From: Bigelowiella natans CCMP2755
Lineage: Eukaryota; Cercozoa; Chlorarachniophyceae
Reading direction: 5' to 3'
Length of the DNA stretch: 64,000 bases
Assembly (NCBI GenBank): GCA_000320545.1
Contig: ADNK01003130.1
Location: forward strand, 51,829-115,828
Position 1 is the first letter of the stretch. Each line of letters opens with the position of its first letter. The notes below the pieces were generated by a model that was given only the letters and a program-made list of their open reading frames with translations, had not been told where the DNA came from and searched no databases. The position numbers and the translations under genes are program-made. Below are positions 23,993-37,300 of the stretch, in pieces.

Positions 23993-25107
23993 TCATCGTT
24001 CAATTTGATTTTTTATGATGTCTGTACAAAATTAATCCAGCTTACCAATCTCGTGATTGCATGCACGTACCATAGATTGATTTTCTCTGTATAATTGTAT
24101 GTTGCTTACCACAGTTGTCGTTGTGGGTGAAATTCGAAATTTGGGCATAATCGTCCAATATAGCTTCATGTAGCACACGGCGAGCCTCTATCACAGAAAG
24201 AGTATCTATTTGTCTTATCTGATAAACAATGTAGGCTCTTATTGAGCGGACTTTGGGACAATCGTAGCCACTGCATCCGCATTTTGTTAAAACGCAATTT
24301 CTATGAAATACGTTGCAATAAGTTTGCATATATTCAATCAAGTCCCTCAGCTTTGTCCGAACCATTAAAATATCGTGAAATTTTCGTTGATCGCGCTGCT
24401 GTAGAGCTTTTGGTAAATCGGGTGTAGAAGAATAAAAATTCCAGAATTGACCCAGCGGACGTAGTCGTGGAACAAATTCGTTGAACCTGATCATAAATGC
24501 ACCTAGTGATTCCTTTCTCGTTCTTTTTAGGATGTCGGTTGCACTACCATTTTTCATCCGTTAAAGCAATCGGTTTGCTGGTAGCAGCCAAAAAGTGCAC
24601 CAATAGATCTAAATGTTTCACCCAACTTCTTCCTGTGATCGTGTGCCCTTTGTAGCGCATGATCCACTTTGGCTGAAAATAGGTTTCAGAATGAGGCCGT
24701 TGATACTTTAGATTCTGCGAGCACGTTTTTAAGGTACTACCTGGTAAAGATCGAGAGAATCCACCTCAAAGTTTGGATTCAATTTGAAGGCTTGCTCCCA
24801 GAGCGTTTCCTATAGATTTAGTTAAATTAAGTTAGAAAGAGTGACCTATGGAACAGCAATACTTCACGACCTTCGCTTTATCGACGACAAGCTTGAAGGT
24901 CTGACACGTGCGCCTCAGACGGACTAGAATTTTCGCTGATGGCCCCAAAAACTTGAGCACTTGCATGATTATATCATGATTTCTCAGCACTTTCTCAGCA
25001 GATCCAGGGCCAGAGCGCAGGACGGTCTTCGACCCCATCGCGGGAGCTGGCCGATCGGATCCAGGAACGTCGTTCTGGCTGAGTCTGGCGACGATGCAGG
25101 CGACGTA
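23993..25107 (-). CDS. F-box-like protein (5' end not found)
   Basis: Five minus-strand exons join in phase: 25107-24871, 24809-24741, 24672-24622, 24512-24110 and 24021-23993. The first visible exon has the pattern of an F-box (VLRNHDIIMQVLKFLGPSAK, then RLRRTCQTFKLVVDK), followed by ETLWEQAFKLNP, the usual place for the Leu-Trp element after an F-box. F-box proteins recruit substrates to SCF ubiquitin ligases; that role is inferred from the motif only. The long fourth exon encodes about 134 residues with several Cys (NCVLTKCGCSGYDC) and no domain I recognise. The 25107 exon starts at a good acceptor, so upstream exons exist, probably below 25.5 kb and head to head with the next gene. Confidence 0.55.
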
Positions 25108-25535
25108 CTGAGAACATCACGTAAACCCTTTCATTTATACTCTGCGACATACAAATGAAAATTATTGGCAAGTACATAAATATCTCAGAAATCATCGGTC
25201 GAAAATAATCCCTTTGACATCCTCTGGAGGTGTGTGATTTGAAATTGTTGGTTGTGTTCTCAGTTCACAGACGAGATAATTTTTTTTGTAGGATATGTTT
25301 CGCGTGAAAATATTTCCCAAGAAATTCTTGAATATTTTCGGCTTGAAAGCATCCTTCCCCTCCTCCGCTGCGAGTCCGTCGAGACAGGAAGATGTATCAG
25401 AAGAGCACAACACCTTAAGAGGGGGCATCCGTGCAAGACACATCCAATGGTACGTGGGAAATCTGCCCTTAGTGCTACTATTTCTCATGCTAGTGGTGGT
25501 AGTTGTGGTAGCAGTAGTAGCAGTAGCAAAACAGC

Positions 25536-26168
25536 ATGTATTCAGATGAACCTCGAATGATCGAGAGCATTACCATTTTTCCAGAATGGAAGCAAAAAGA
25601 GAAAGGGCCCGGCTTTATACCCGGTACTTTGGTGACACATCCCGTTCCTCTCTCTTCCTTTTTCTTTCTCTCTATCAGCGTGCGTAGCCGACCACTCTTA
25701 CTAATTCTCGTATTGAAACAAATTCAATGACTTTTGCTAAATCACCAAACTTCAATATGCAGAGTGAAGTGCCAAGCCATATTGCTCTTGGTCACTCTCA
25801 AATCTACGGGTCCTACTTTGACCTTAAAACGAAGAGATGGGGGTATGTATGTTATATCACAAATTGAAAGAAAAACGTGAAAGTTTGTGTTGCCTCGATT
25901 TGCTGATGTGAGCATTGATTTTCCATAGATACAAATGCTGCAAATCTCTTGATCGCTCTAGCTTGTGTCCAAACTCTGTAAACGTCGACGAAAAGGCCGA
26001 CTTCATGGAACCATTAAAAACAACACAAGTCACGAAGGTAACGACACATGAAAGTACTGTCGTTATCATACATTTAAGCGACTCTCTTAAGATCACTAAT
26101 TTTTACAGCGGAAAAAGGTTGGACCTTCGCTACCTGCAACGGGACTCCCGGTTTGCTGCTTCGTTTAG
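25536..26168 (+). CDS. Small protein with SLU7-like Cys motif
   Basis: Exons 25536-25631, 25763-25842, 25929-26037 and 26109-26168 join in phase to about 114 residues from the ATG at 25536; an upstream exon is possible. The core GHSQIYGSYFD...RWGYKCCKSLDRSSLC resembles the C-terminal region of the splicing factor SLU7, where a WGS..., WGYKCC... and SYC pattern occurs. The rest of SLU7, including its zinc knuckle, is not visible, so this may be a fragment, a small paralogue or an unrelated Cys protein. Its neighbour PRP18 acts with SLU7 at the second splicing step. Confidence 0.45.
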
Positions 26169-27139
26169 AATTCTAAAACAAAAATCTATGCATAACTCCT
26201 CGCTTATTTCGAAATTTATCGAAAACAGGTCACGCTATCGCTCCTAGATCACCTCCATGGCCATCAGGTTTGCTCACTAATCGCAAAAAGAGATTCGTTT
26301 CATATTTTAAATCCCACTAGATTAGTGATATGGTGGTGGCTGCACTGTTTCCGTGATGGAAGCCATGATGAGCGAATAGACAATACATAATAATGCCTCA
26401 ACTTTCTTCGGGAGAGTAGCAACGAACGATGTATGATGACCTCGCCTGCTTCCTTTGGAAATGTGATCTTCTATCGTCGATGACTCTCCTGTAGTGATTT
26501 TATATGTTTGGCTATGGATTACTCAGGATCACTTCGAAAAGATAAAGCCGAGATCTGAATTTGGCACTGCGGAAGAGGTCGTCTATGTCTCGATGTGGGG
26601 GTTCTGCAGACAATCTCAAACCATCCTGATCATCCCGAATAATTGATTTACAGTAGTGTTTTTGACAGTTCGTAGAGTTTACGTTGAAACATCTGTTGTT
26701 GACCTGGTCCCTCACGGCAAGCAAGAAGGTGGCAAACACGAAATGTTTGTAGTAATCTCTTCTGTGTATCATCGCAGTTCAGAAGCTGCTGAGGTTCAAT
26801 TTTAGTATTGCTGTGAATGGTTGTGGCTTTTATGTCGTCTTATTGATGCAGGCCGAAGAAGTTTCATCTGGCGTCGAAAAGTTGGTCAAGCTTGTCCAGG
26901 TACTTGTTCGTCGGAAACACTTTAAATTCCCTTGATTTGAGATCGTGAGTAATAAGGCAGTATTTGTGCTTGAAATTGTGTCCAATCGTGTAGAAACACC
27001 AGCTCAATCCCAAGATTTTAAAAGGTCCAAACAAGTTATATAGTATCTCCATATGCTTTATTGCTGTGGAGCCTATGTTAGATAAAATGAAGAATTTGTG
27101 TCACCAATACTGTGCACACTGATAATTGTCATCTTTCAG

Positions 27140-27579
27140 GCTTGGAGACCATCCTAGATCATGTGGTAAACTTCTATGCTACCTTTTTTTTTCCAGCATT
27201 TTTGGCGCGTTTGTTGCTTATCACCACATTTCCAATGATACAGGTGAATAAGAGGTTCATCGACGCAAATCGTTTATATTTTGACCTCTCAATAGGTTAC
27301 TTCATCATGTTTTGTCTTAAGTTCCCCTTGTCTTTCCGCTAATCGTGTTGTACACCCGTCGTCGCAAAGGCAAGGAGCCTTGGCCAATAGGCGTCGGTGA
27401 ATGTAATACTTACGAACAGGTTAGAAGCCGAAACTCTTTGTCTTTTTTTTTTAAATCTCATTATAGAATTATTGTAGGGGAAGATGCGGGGCGCTAAGTT
27501 CCGGCATAACATCATATTGCATGACGAGGAGTATAGACATCTCGTCCTCCAGGTTGTCCAAAATCATGTCGATTGGTAG
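27140..27579 (+). CDS. Pre-mRNA-splicing factor 18 (PRP18), C-terminal part
   Basis: Exons 27140-27165, 27244-27295, 27370-27419 and 27478-27579 (stop TAG) join in phase. They encode the PRP18 core: LETILDHV, NKRFIDANRLYFDLSIG, the hallmark EPWPIGV (usual form NAPWPIGV) and HNIILHDEEYRHLVLQVVQ, which matches the HVLNDE...R segment. PRP18 helps dock the 3' splice site during the second step of splicing. Upstream exons were not fixed. Candidates lie at about 26525-26575 (DHFEKIKPRSEFGTAEE), 26852-26899 (AEEVSSGVEKLVKLVQ) and about 27090-27110. Compared with the family, the loop after WPIGV is shortened and altered (GECNTYEQGKMRG). Confidence 0.8.
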
Positions 27580-28672
27580 AACTCGAATATGAATACAGTA
27601 CAATCACACAAAAAGGTCAAGAGGATTCTCGGGTTTGCAGAGAGGCACTATAGTAAGTAGCGTCGGAGAGCTAGAGGGACAATGCACATGCAGTAGCATG
27701 CAATTGTCTTGTCGGTGTCAGCTACATGCGAGACCACACAGCTTTGGCCTGCGCCACGTCACATCTAGCAGACGGAATATGTACTTATTATTTAGAGGGG
27801 GCACTTGGTCATTCATAGCATCGCATCGTATCGTGCGCATATGCTAGATATGCTAGTATGGCTAATATGCGCATACATCTGTCACGAGCTCCGCGTACCT
27901 ACACACGCGGCTTTTCCCATGTGTCACACATGCATAGCTTTCTCTTCATGCGGCAAATGTCATGTCATGTATACCTATAGATACGTACATATATGCTCCT
28001 ATTCCCAGAGCGAGATCTAAACGCAGCAGAGTATATCAGAATTCAGCAGCGCGTGCGCGCAAGTTTTATAACTGTCATATAGGCGTGCAAGCTGCTAGAT
28101 AAGGAAATGCTGCACAATTAAACGACTCGACGACATACCGTATACGCATCGTTCCGTGCCAGCTACGTACGACGAGCTATATAAACGTATGACTCATGCA
28201 GACAGCCATTTTAATATCGTGTGGATCAAGCTACATGTGCGTGCAACGCAGCCGGGCGGGCATGGTCAAATGCAATATTGAAGTAAGCGACACAGGAATA
28301 AAGTATTAGATTGAGCACTGTTAGAGAGGAAGCGATCCTGCAACCGTCAGAATGTTTGGATTCATGTTTATTGGTCACGTCTACCGGTATCCATGCTTTT
28401 ATGATGTGCATATGTTTCGATATCATCACATACATGATGCTTGTTGCATCTCTATTCGACTGCCTCCCACGAAAATTGGGTTGAACCGTTGTGTGAATCA
28501 CTGTTGTATTTTGTGAGGCCAATTTGGTGCTGCCTTTGGGACTTATATGCACATATTGCACTCATCTACAGTGCATTCATTTTGAAGTCTCGATAACAAA
28601 GAAAAAAAATTTTTTGGTTCTGAGCGAGTGGATAACGAGAAGAAAAGACTACTTTGTGGCGGTCCTCGGTGA
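27580..28672. other. Intergenic spacer
   Basis: No supported gene. It is dense in palindromic words (GCATGC, CATATG, TACGTA, CTAG), and short ORFs on both strands lack splice support. Confidence 0.4.
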
Positions 28673-29283
28673 TTACATTTTAAAATCGATGCACAGGTCC
28701 ATCTCAGATCCTGCCCGAATTTTGCATAACCCAGTAATTGAAGCTAGGGTCGTCACCAAGAGTGTTTCGAAGACGATCAACTTCTCCTCCATAAATTTCT
28801 TTTGTTGAAGTGTAATCTATCGGAACCTAAGTAGAACTCCTCAGTATTGAAAATATTAAATTCGGAAAACAAGATTACCCGGAATGAGATTCCTATATTT
28901 CTCATTTTCTCTAGCACGGGGAGAACAGTTGAAATATTTTTGTCTAAAAGAAAATTGATGAAAATGTGAGAACAAGGAACTATTAATTTCCGTTCTTCTC
29001 TCTCTTCTACTTACTTGGGTCAATTGCGATAAAGTCAACTACAAATGTTAGTGCATGGGGTGCATATTCAGGAGTAGTTCCCCTAGCCTGAGGAGAGTAT
29101 CTGTCAGCTTCAGAAAGAAAGACGATGGGGTTGTGATTGGGTCTGACCAGAAGAATGCTTTCAATTACGTTTTTCTTGTAATACCCCAACACGAACTTGG
29201 GTGGATATTCAGTTTGACTCCAGTGAGTAGGATATGGATACTGGTGATAGATCATTGTAAGTATTGACGAACGTCTACAGCAT

Positions 29284-29322
<39 letters not shown>

Positions 29323-30039
29323 ATCGAGCACCTCAATGCCCGTGGACCAAATCATAATTTTAGGAAGCATGGCTTTGAATTCAGAAGAGGACTCCCCCTC
29401 ATGGTCCTTCCACTCTTGTGTTACCTTTTGAACAACGAAAATAATGATAGGTGTAGTCCCTGGTCTGTTTCTAGAAGTTCTCCTTATTTCAATTCAGTGA
29501 ATGTAGTATGCTGCTGATCTACCTGGAGAGTTGAAAGTTGGGACAGCAGGTACACTCCATCTGATCGATTCTTTCCTCCCCCATACTTTTTCCTGATGCA
29601 TCAATAGCATAACGAGGACAAATGAATAAATCAAAACTGATGTTGCACATCTTTCAGTTTTTTAGTTAGCTGAGTAAGCCAATGTTATTCCAACACGTTA
29701 CACCGACGATAACAGATCCTGAAGTTGTTTTTTGCCAGATGAATTTTACCTAGTAATATCTTGAGGAGGAGCAGGAGGGGCAATGGTTGGTGGAAGGATG
29801 GCAAAGGTTTGGACGATTGACGTGGGAAGTCGACCACTTCTCTTGGTACGCGCTGCAAACCTCCACAGCTTGCCACTGCTGGTTTGTAATGATCTCCTTG
29901 AAGATCCATGCAGTCGTGCAGCCAATTTGAAACCATTGGGCTCTGGTACTGTCGCCCCCGTTTGAATCTGGATCAGGAAAATTGCGAGAAAGATGGAAAT
30001 GACGAGACAAGCGCCACATCCGTCCAGGGTGGAAGCCAT
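28673..30039 (-). CDS. Unrecognised signal-peptide or membrane-anchored protein
   Basis: The start ATG at 30039 opens a signal or anchor segment (ACLVISIFLAIFLIQIQTGA) followed by a basic Ser-rich stretch and a Pro-rich tail to a donor near 29752. A second exon encodes KKYGGGKNRSDGVYLLSQL (acceptor near 29594). Later exons encode PGTTPIIIFVVQKVTQEW...FKAMLPKIMIWS (about 29340-29480) and PPKFVLGYYKKNVIES...APHALTFVVDFIAIDP (about 29010-29265), before a GTAAGT donor. Two or three in-phase versions of the C-terminus are possible in 28673-28943. A (GATA)n(GA)n run sits in one intron. The segment LTFVVDFIAIDP recalls a domain of unknown function in some fungal membrane proteins, but I cannot name the family. 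Gene boundaries are approximate. Confidence 0.45.
29281..29321. repeat. (GATA)n(GA)n microsatellite
   Basis: Short tandem repeat inside an intron of the unrecognised minus-strand gene. Confidence 0.85.
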
Positions 30040-31380
30040 TTTCCCTGTTGTTTGTGTTTTAGAGATTTCTCCAATCATTCAAAAAAGTCATCTGGATGAT
30101 ATCCGGCAATAATCGTGAAAATACAGCCTTAAACGCACATTGCTTTAGCTTCCGCCAGAAGGTTTACGTCTCGGAAAGAAAGAAAATGCCCGGGCAGAAT
30201 GTGCCGGTTTGAGTTCGTTCACGTTGCTCTTTAGCCTGCTGATCAATTCGACAGAGGCAAATTTGTTTCGAATAACTATCTCTTTATCGAGACGCAGAGA
30301 AAATTACAAGGTAATTTCTCCTTCGTACTTAGGAACATCTCCATCGGCAATTATTTGCAATTTTCAGTTGTCGTAGTCCCTGGAGAACCTCGTGTCCTCG
30401 GGGGATTTGAGTTGGAATTTCACGTAAAAAAATATCCCCGGAATGTCTATTTTTAGTGTGGTAGTTTCTGCGTGTGCAGCCGTTACCTCATGATTTTGGT
30501 AGTTCCTACATCGTCCTTTGAATTTCTGCAGATCAGATTGTAAATGTATAACATTTCGTATCAGAATTACAAATATCGAAGTAAATACATTGTATTTTAA
30601 GTGACGACTTAAATATAAATGAATAATATCAGAATATATCAGAAAAATAAACCTGAAACTTAACACATTAGAAGTTGTCGTTTTGGTGAAATAACCAAGT
30701 TTACAATTCAGCAAAGAATATTTAGTTTTTCGTGTGAAACTTAAGAGATATAGTATGTTTTAACAGATGTGTTCGCCAAACAGCTTCGATTCCACTCTTT
30801 CTTGCTCTCAGGCAGAATTTTTCAGAGGAAGAGTTTTATTTGTTAATTCCGTTTTGACTCCTATTATCGCATTTTTAAGACTATGGACATACATTTATGA
30901 TTAAGTAGCTGACATATTTTTCCAAAATATATTCAGAATTGACAAAAATAATTATATATATCTTAAATTATCGTTACTGTACAGTGCAAGTGTCTTATGA
31001 TTGGATTAAATTTGATTGATATTAGAAATATAGTATGATCTTTATTAGAGACATCATTTTATGTATGATTTAATGAAGAAACAGAACTGATTTCATGATC
31101 CGAAAAGCAAAATTCTTCTTAATCCTGCTGGCTTCGCTCACAACTGATTTTTTTTCTCCAGTAGAATGCCAAATATGCCCTTAACAACTGAAATATGCCT
31201 GACGTTACTTATAAAATAATGCGATTATTCTCATTTTGTTAAATTAACATTGACTTCTTAGATCTAAACAGTGCAGGATTCTTGGATTCTCGATTCCCAC
31301 ACATCAGAACGAAATCCTATTTTACCCCCTCCAGCAAGCCCGCCCAGGTATATATAGAGAGGCCGCAGGTGAATCACATC
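30040..31380. other. AT-rich spacer with one possible minus-strand exon
   Basis: The only coding-like stretch is about 30370-30500 on the minus strand (TLKIDIPGIFFYVKFQLKS), ending at a TGA. I could not connect it to a gene. The rest is AT-rich, and the part before 31380 is the likely promoter region of the giant surface-protein gene. Confidence 0.35.
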
Positions 31381-34300
31381 ATGGCTTCCTCCCCCGGATC
31401 AGGGAGAGAGAGGTTATGTATTGCCATCCTTCTCCATACGTTGGTTGTTGGCGTTTCTGGTCTGAAGTTGCTGGGAACTGTGAGGGACTTCCCGCAGGCG
31501 TTCATGAGTTCAGCAACAACGACTGGGGGGCCTACTGTAGAAAAAGATCCCTCTATGAATTATCTTACAACGGTTTCTGGCTACACGCAATGGTTTGACA
31601 CAGCTGCTGCTGAGACTTTCAATTCGAAACCACATTCCATAGAGTTCACATCGATTGCAGGAAATAAGCTAGAGGTAACTATATCTTTCCCTGTCCCCTA
31701 TCCCACTCGCTTTCCTCGCCGATTTTATATCTTGACCCTGACTTCCTTTTTGGACACAGTTTTCTAGCACGGGATTCTACCCAATTGACGGAAGACTCTA
31801 TGGGAACGAGAACCAGCCTCACAATCGCTATTTTACCTATGAACTGGAACACCAGTTTTCTATCACGTCACAGGTAGTAATGCACATATACTCCTTTTTA
31901 TTCATAGATACTGGCTTAGGATTGCTTCTTGCAGACGACGTTGACGTTTGGGGCTACGTGTAGTATGTGGGTGGGATATTGTCAATCTACGACCTGCCAA
32001 GTGTCCCAATCATGGCTTTCAGATGCAACAGGTTGTTGTCAATTTCTTCAAACGATGCCGCTTCATCTAAATATCTTAATAAACATGCAGGCTCATCCAC
32101 ACTTGTGGAGAAGAATGTTGTTTTGAACGCTGGCACATACCGTCTCTGGATTGCGTTTTCAAACCACTGCAACCAAGAACCGAAACTGAAGATCCAGATA
32201 CCTAGCACAAACACTGCTCTCCAAATGACATGTGACGTAACCACAGCTGGTGTTGTAGAGAAAGGGTTGTACCCTCTTACAAACAAAAATTTGCGAAATG
32301 CACTCTCTACAGCAACTGCAATCGAGCTTTTGAGATCGGAGCAATCAAACACATTCACATCCGCATGGCATGCGACCAAGTTTGGCGTTCGAAGAGGATT
32401 CATGACATCTTTCTCTTACAATCTCGCTGGCACGTCCTTCACAGGCGGGTTCTCTGGTTTTGCCTTCCTCGTTCAGAACTCAGGATCCCAAGCCCAAGGA
32501 GATACTGGCGTGAATCATTACAACAACATTGGAAGCTCCGTGGTGGTAACTGCTAGTTTTTCTTCCGCAAGTACTGCTGCCGTGACTATTCAAACGCGCT
32601 ATTCGGGTGACACCTCGCACACAGTGCGAGCCTCCGATTCTTGTACTGGCTTGAGCAGCACTACGAATGTGTACATCCGGTATATTCCAAAGACAAACGA
32701 CCAAGCAACTGGCCACAGTGTGCTCACAGTTGAGTGGGGTGGAAGTTGCTCGATTACAGCCGACCTCAATGAAGACTCAATTTCGGATATGTGGAACCCA
32801 GACGCTTGGGTAGGATTTACAGCCGGTATTTCCGGAACCCACCAGGTAGCGGTAACAGTCTCAAACTGGAAACTTGTAAGGCTGCAGGCCACAGGAACCC
32901 ACACGAGTATTGCGCAAGCGGGTGTGGTGTGGGCTAAGTATGGTCAACACGATGGGTATGGCGGTGCAACTGAGACCAAATTTAACAGAATGACCTCAAT
33001 AGTTCAGACTTCTTTCTCTGATGGCACTACAGTAGCAATTCCCGCATCAACTTCGTTTACTGCATACGACCCCTCGACTGCGAGCAGCACGAACCAGCTC
33101 GAAATAGTATATTTTGCAAACGACACTGCAATGTACCAATCGGTGTCTGCAGATTCTTCAAACTCGCTCTCCGCATTCTCCCAACAATATGCTTGGACCT
33201 CCTACTTGACAGGTACTGCGAAGCAATTGACCCCTTCCTCCTCGCTTCCGACTAGCGCATCGTACTTTATCGTTCCGTTGGATGGATGCGGCGACGCTGC
33301 CTCCAACAGTGGCGGTTTCACTTCAGTGTCTAGTATTAGCGTTGGGACCGTAACAACTACAAACAGTGCAAGTTTCACGTGTTCATCCGGCAGCATTTCC
33401 GTCGAGACCGCCTCGTTCTGTGGAGTAGACGTTACAACCGCAGTGGGTTCCACTTGTAATGGCCTATCATCTTGTACGAATGCTCAGAACGGATTGACCT
33501 GTGACTCAGGCGCACAGTCATGGGAGACAAACGTGTTCAGTGTAGCTTATGAATGCTACCAGCAAGTAGCCCCGGCCGTTCAGAAAACCTCTTCATCCGT
33601 TGGTTTGGATGCTGCGAACTTTGGGTTTTATCAGGAGATTTATGGTGCTTACATCCAGCAAACAGCAACGGGTAACTACTTGACGAATGTTCGTTTCAAT
33701 GGGGATTCTATTGGAAGCTTCAACGCTCAGGTGGCTTACGGAGACGTGTCTGAAACGTACACGACTTTCACAGGCTTCCCATCCTCTGTTACAGCTGGAT
33801 CGACCACCGTAATCACTATCTCCGCGAAGGACGCTTTCCAGAACAACCAGGAATCAAGCACCACCGAGTTTACTGTGTCGTTCAGTCAAGTATCCGATAA
33901 GTTCTACTCAACTCACGTTAGTGGGAACACCCATACAATTTCCGTTACTCTCACAGAAGCACTGACCATGCAAATGTATGTGCGAGTAAACTCGAAGGAT
34001 GTCGTAGGCTCTCCGGCCACGATAACGGTGAATCCGGCTGCAGCAACCACAGCAAACGTAATTCTTTCTAGCTCTACTCTTAGCGCAACTAACACGTCGT
34101 CGAGTGGCGTGACTGCGACCCTAGCGCTGCAAGATGCATACCAAAACTCCATTACGAGCGGGTCCTTCACCGCGGAAGTAAGAATTCGCAATGTCAGCTC
34201 TGTCGGCCCTTTCACGGCAAACTCTTTCACCGGAAGCAATGTTGTTATCTCGGATATTTACTACAGTGTTGTAGGAGCGTACACCTTGGACTACTACGTC

Positions 34301-37300
34301 AACAATACAAAGTTGGCGGTAACGAGCTCCCTCACTGTCTTGTTTGGCGACGCAGACCCATCGCAGTTCACCCTCACGGGCTCTTCCTCATTCAGTGTCA
34401 ACGGAGACTCTAACTACTATATCGTGCAAACCCGCGACCAGTTTGGCAACCAGAGGACTTCTCAGTCAGGACCGTTCTCTGTGATATTCAACCACACTTC
34501 GATCGGGGCTGCAATCAACGTAACGTGCCGAGTTGATGCAGCTTGCGTTTACCAAAGTCAAGGGGCATATAGAGCATCGTTTTCTCCTCTCGTAGACGGC
34601 ACATGGGAGGTCTCGGTTCAGGGGGGCGCGTCACCTACCAACTTCACCGTGAATCCTGGCCCTGTTAGCTCTCAATCCCAGCTGCAGGTGACCGACACTG
34701 TCGTCACTGCGAACGCTACTGGCACGTTCACTATCACATCAAAGGACAGCGAGGGGAACATCAGAGACCACGTAAACACTGACGGATCTGCCTTCATTGT
34801 CAACGTTGATCATGAACTCAGCAGCGGGTTTGCCACCCTTGTTTCCACCTCATCTGGGGTGAATGGTGTGTACACGTATACGTGGAGGGCGTCTTTCTCT
34901 GGCTGTGCAGGACCATACCTCATCATTGCTACGCTTACCGATGGAACGCCCATTGCAAACGCCTCGACAAGATCTGTAACAGTAAATCCTGCCGCGACAG
35001 CCGCGATCGGTGATAAATAATGCCAACACACAAAACATAACATTCTTCTGCCTCTTCCTCCTCTTTCTTTGCCTTCTGAATATGAGAAATGAATCATCGT
35101 TCCCTTGATAATTTTAGATGATCTGACTGGAGAAGGACTAGGAGGCGTGGGTGACTCCATCGCTACCTCGTTCACCTTCAAGGCCTACGACAGCTTTGAC
35201 AACCTCCAGGATGCAGCCGTAGTTGATACGTTCAACGGCTACAGTGACGAGAGCTCAGTCCAATCAAGCATTTCGATCGGCAAGGCAAGCGGACTCAACC
35301 TCTACACATTTAACTACACTGCTCCTGTCCTCGACGCAAGCTCTCCCGAGTTTGAGCTGCTGGTGACCGTTAACACAACAGCCCCTGGATCCCTGGTAAG
35401 GACGATAAACCCCACCACCATTCCAACGGACTCCTCACCGAATTACGCTGGGCTTGTCAACGCTCCTACCGGCATGAACCCGGATACCGGCGTGACCCTG
35501 ATGATCGAGAATCGGGCCTCGAATGGAGATCCCGATCCTGTTACTGTCAACCCGCGTACGTTTTTCGTCGTCTTCAACAACAGCGATGGAGAGGTCACTG
35601 GGCAAAAGGCCAGCTGCACCATCATCGTGGGGGGCACAAACTGCAATGTTACGATCAACGGCGTTTACTTGCCGCTCGTCGGCACGTACTCTGCGCGTCT
35701 CCGCGTTGGGGCCTCGAATTACTCCCCGCACATCTACCCATTCACCCTGTCGCTCGGAAACACAAACGCGCAGGCGTCCTCGACGACCGTCGCGGAGAAG
35801 ACCTCCGGAATCATCGCAGGGGGAAACATTACGATGTCTGCGGTCGTCAGAGATGCCTGGGGGAACACCGATACGACGGGGGCGCGGACGGTGTACTTCG
35901 TGGTGAAAGGGCTGGGAAGCCAGTGCAACCCTTCCTGTGAGATAGGGTCGTCATTTTCCAGCGGAACGTACTCTGGCAGCATCCGTCTCACGGTCTCTGG
36001 TGCAGGGTACTCCGTCCATGCTCGAGAGGGAGGAATCTTCCTGGGTCTTGAGCAAGGGGACATCTCTGTGCGAGTATCCAACGCGTCGGCCTCAACTTCT
36101 ACTCTCGGTAATGTATTTAGTGCGGCTACGGTGTTCGTAGTTGAAGAGGCCATCACGGCTTACGTCACGCTCCGTGATATTTACGGGAACCTCGTTTCTG
36201 GGGAGACATCAAGCACAGGATTCTCATTTACCCCCTCTCTCGAAAGGAATAACGTCAGTTACTCCATCTTCGAGTCCTCGACGGGGGTGTACACCATCAA
36301 CCAGCTCTTGCCCGTGAATGCGAGCACTTACCTGGCTGACGGCACCATTTCGACTCTCGCGTACAGCGTAAAGATCGGAGAACAGGATATCGCCAGTAGC
36401 CCGAGGAGCCTGACCGTCCAGCCTGGAGATGTAAGTGCTTCAGCGAGCTCTGTGACCACGGTTCCTGCTAATATCAACGCCGGCGACTACTTCTCGCTCA
36501 CCGTGACACTGAAAGACTCGCTGCTCAACGCCTGGAAACAGCAGATTTTCTTGGTGCGGGTGGAAGTGTCGGTTGTGAATGGCGGCGGGTTCTACAGGTC
36601 CGATGCGTACGGCCCGGGACAGAACTTTCTTGAGCCAACCCCACTCGGAAACGGGCAGTTCAACTACACTATTAAGGTGGAGGTCGGAAATGGTCCGATC
36701 AGCTATCAGTTATTCGCACTTACGCGCGCAACCTCCAACTACGGCCTGGTGCCTATTAGTGGGCTTGCTTCGCAGACGTACGTGAAATCTATTGAAGCTT
36801 CTGCGGCGCAAACGGTCGCTCTCAAGACACTAACAACCAATCAGACCAGCTCAACCTCGGGAAGATCTCCATTCGATGCGGGCTTTACAGCTTACAAGCG
36901 CATCAAACTGTACGACCGCTTCGGCAATGCGCGACAGAACGACTCAGTGGGCGCGGGCGCCGTTACAGTGAGGTTCGATGGCCACACAACGAATTCTTAC
37001 ATCGATACGCTCATGCCAAGCCCTTTCACCTGTGGTCAAGGGCTCTCGGTCATCTCGGGTTTCGAGCAGACGATGCAAGCGGTGAATGTAAGCTGCAGCA
37101 ACTCAACCGGAGAATGCCTCATCACCATCGAAGGGATCCGCTCTGGGAACTTCCGCATGATCGTGTTTGTGAATGGGGTCGGTGCGCTTTGCGAGCAATT
37201 CACTGTTCTCCAAGGGCCTCCAAGCGCCCCGGGCAGTTCTTTCGATCTTGGAGTTGTGGGAAGCGATAACACATGCTCAGTAGCCACCTCCACGGACACA

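Noticed and set aside
25295-25549. Plus-strand ORF with a Val-rich hydrophobic end, possible membrane protein
   Set aside because: The hydrophobic run comes from a GTA/GTG repeat, and I found no donor joining it in phase to the next gene.
28524-28808. 94-residue plus-strand ORF
   Set aside because: It is antisense to the 3' exons of the minus-strand gene, which are supported by phase-matched junctions upstream.
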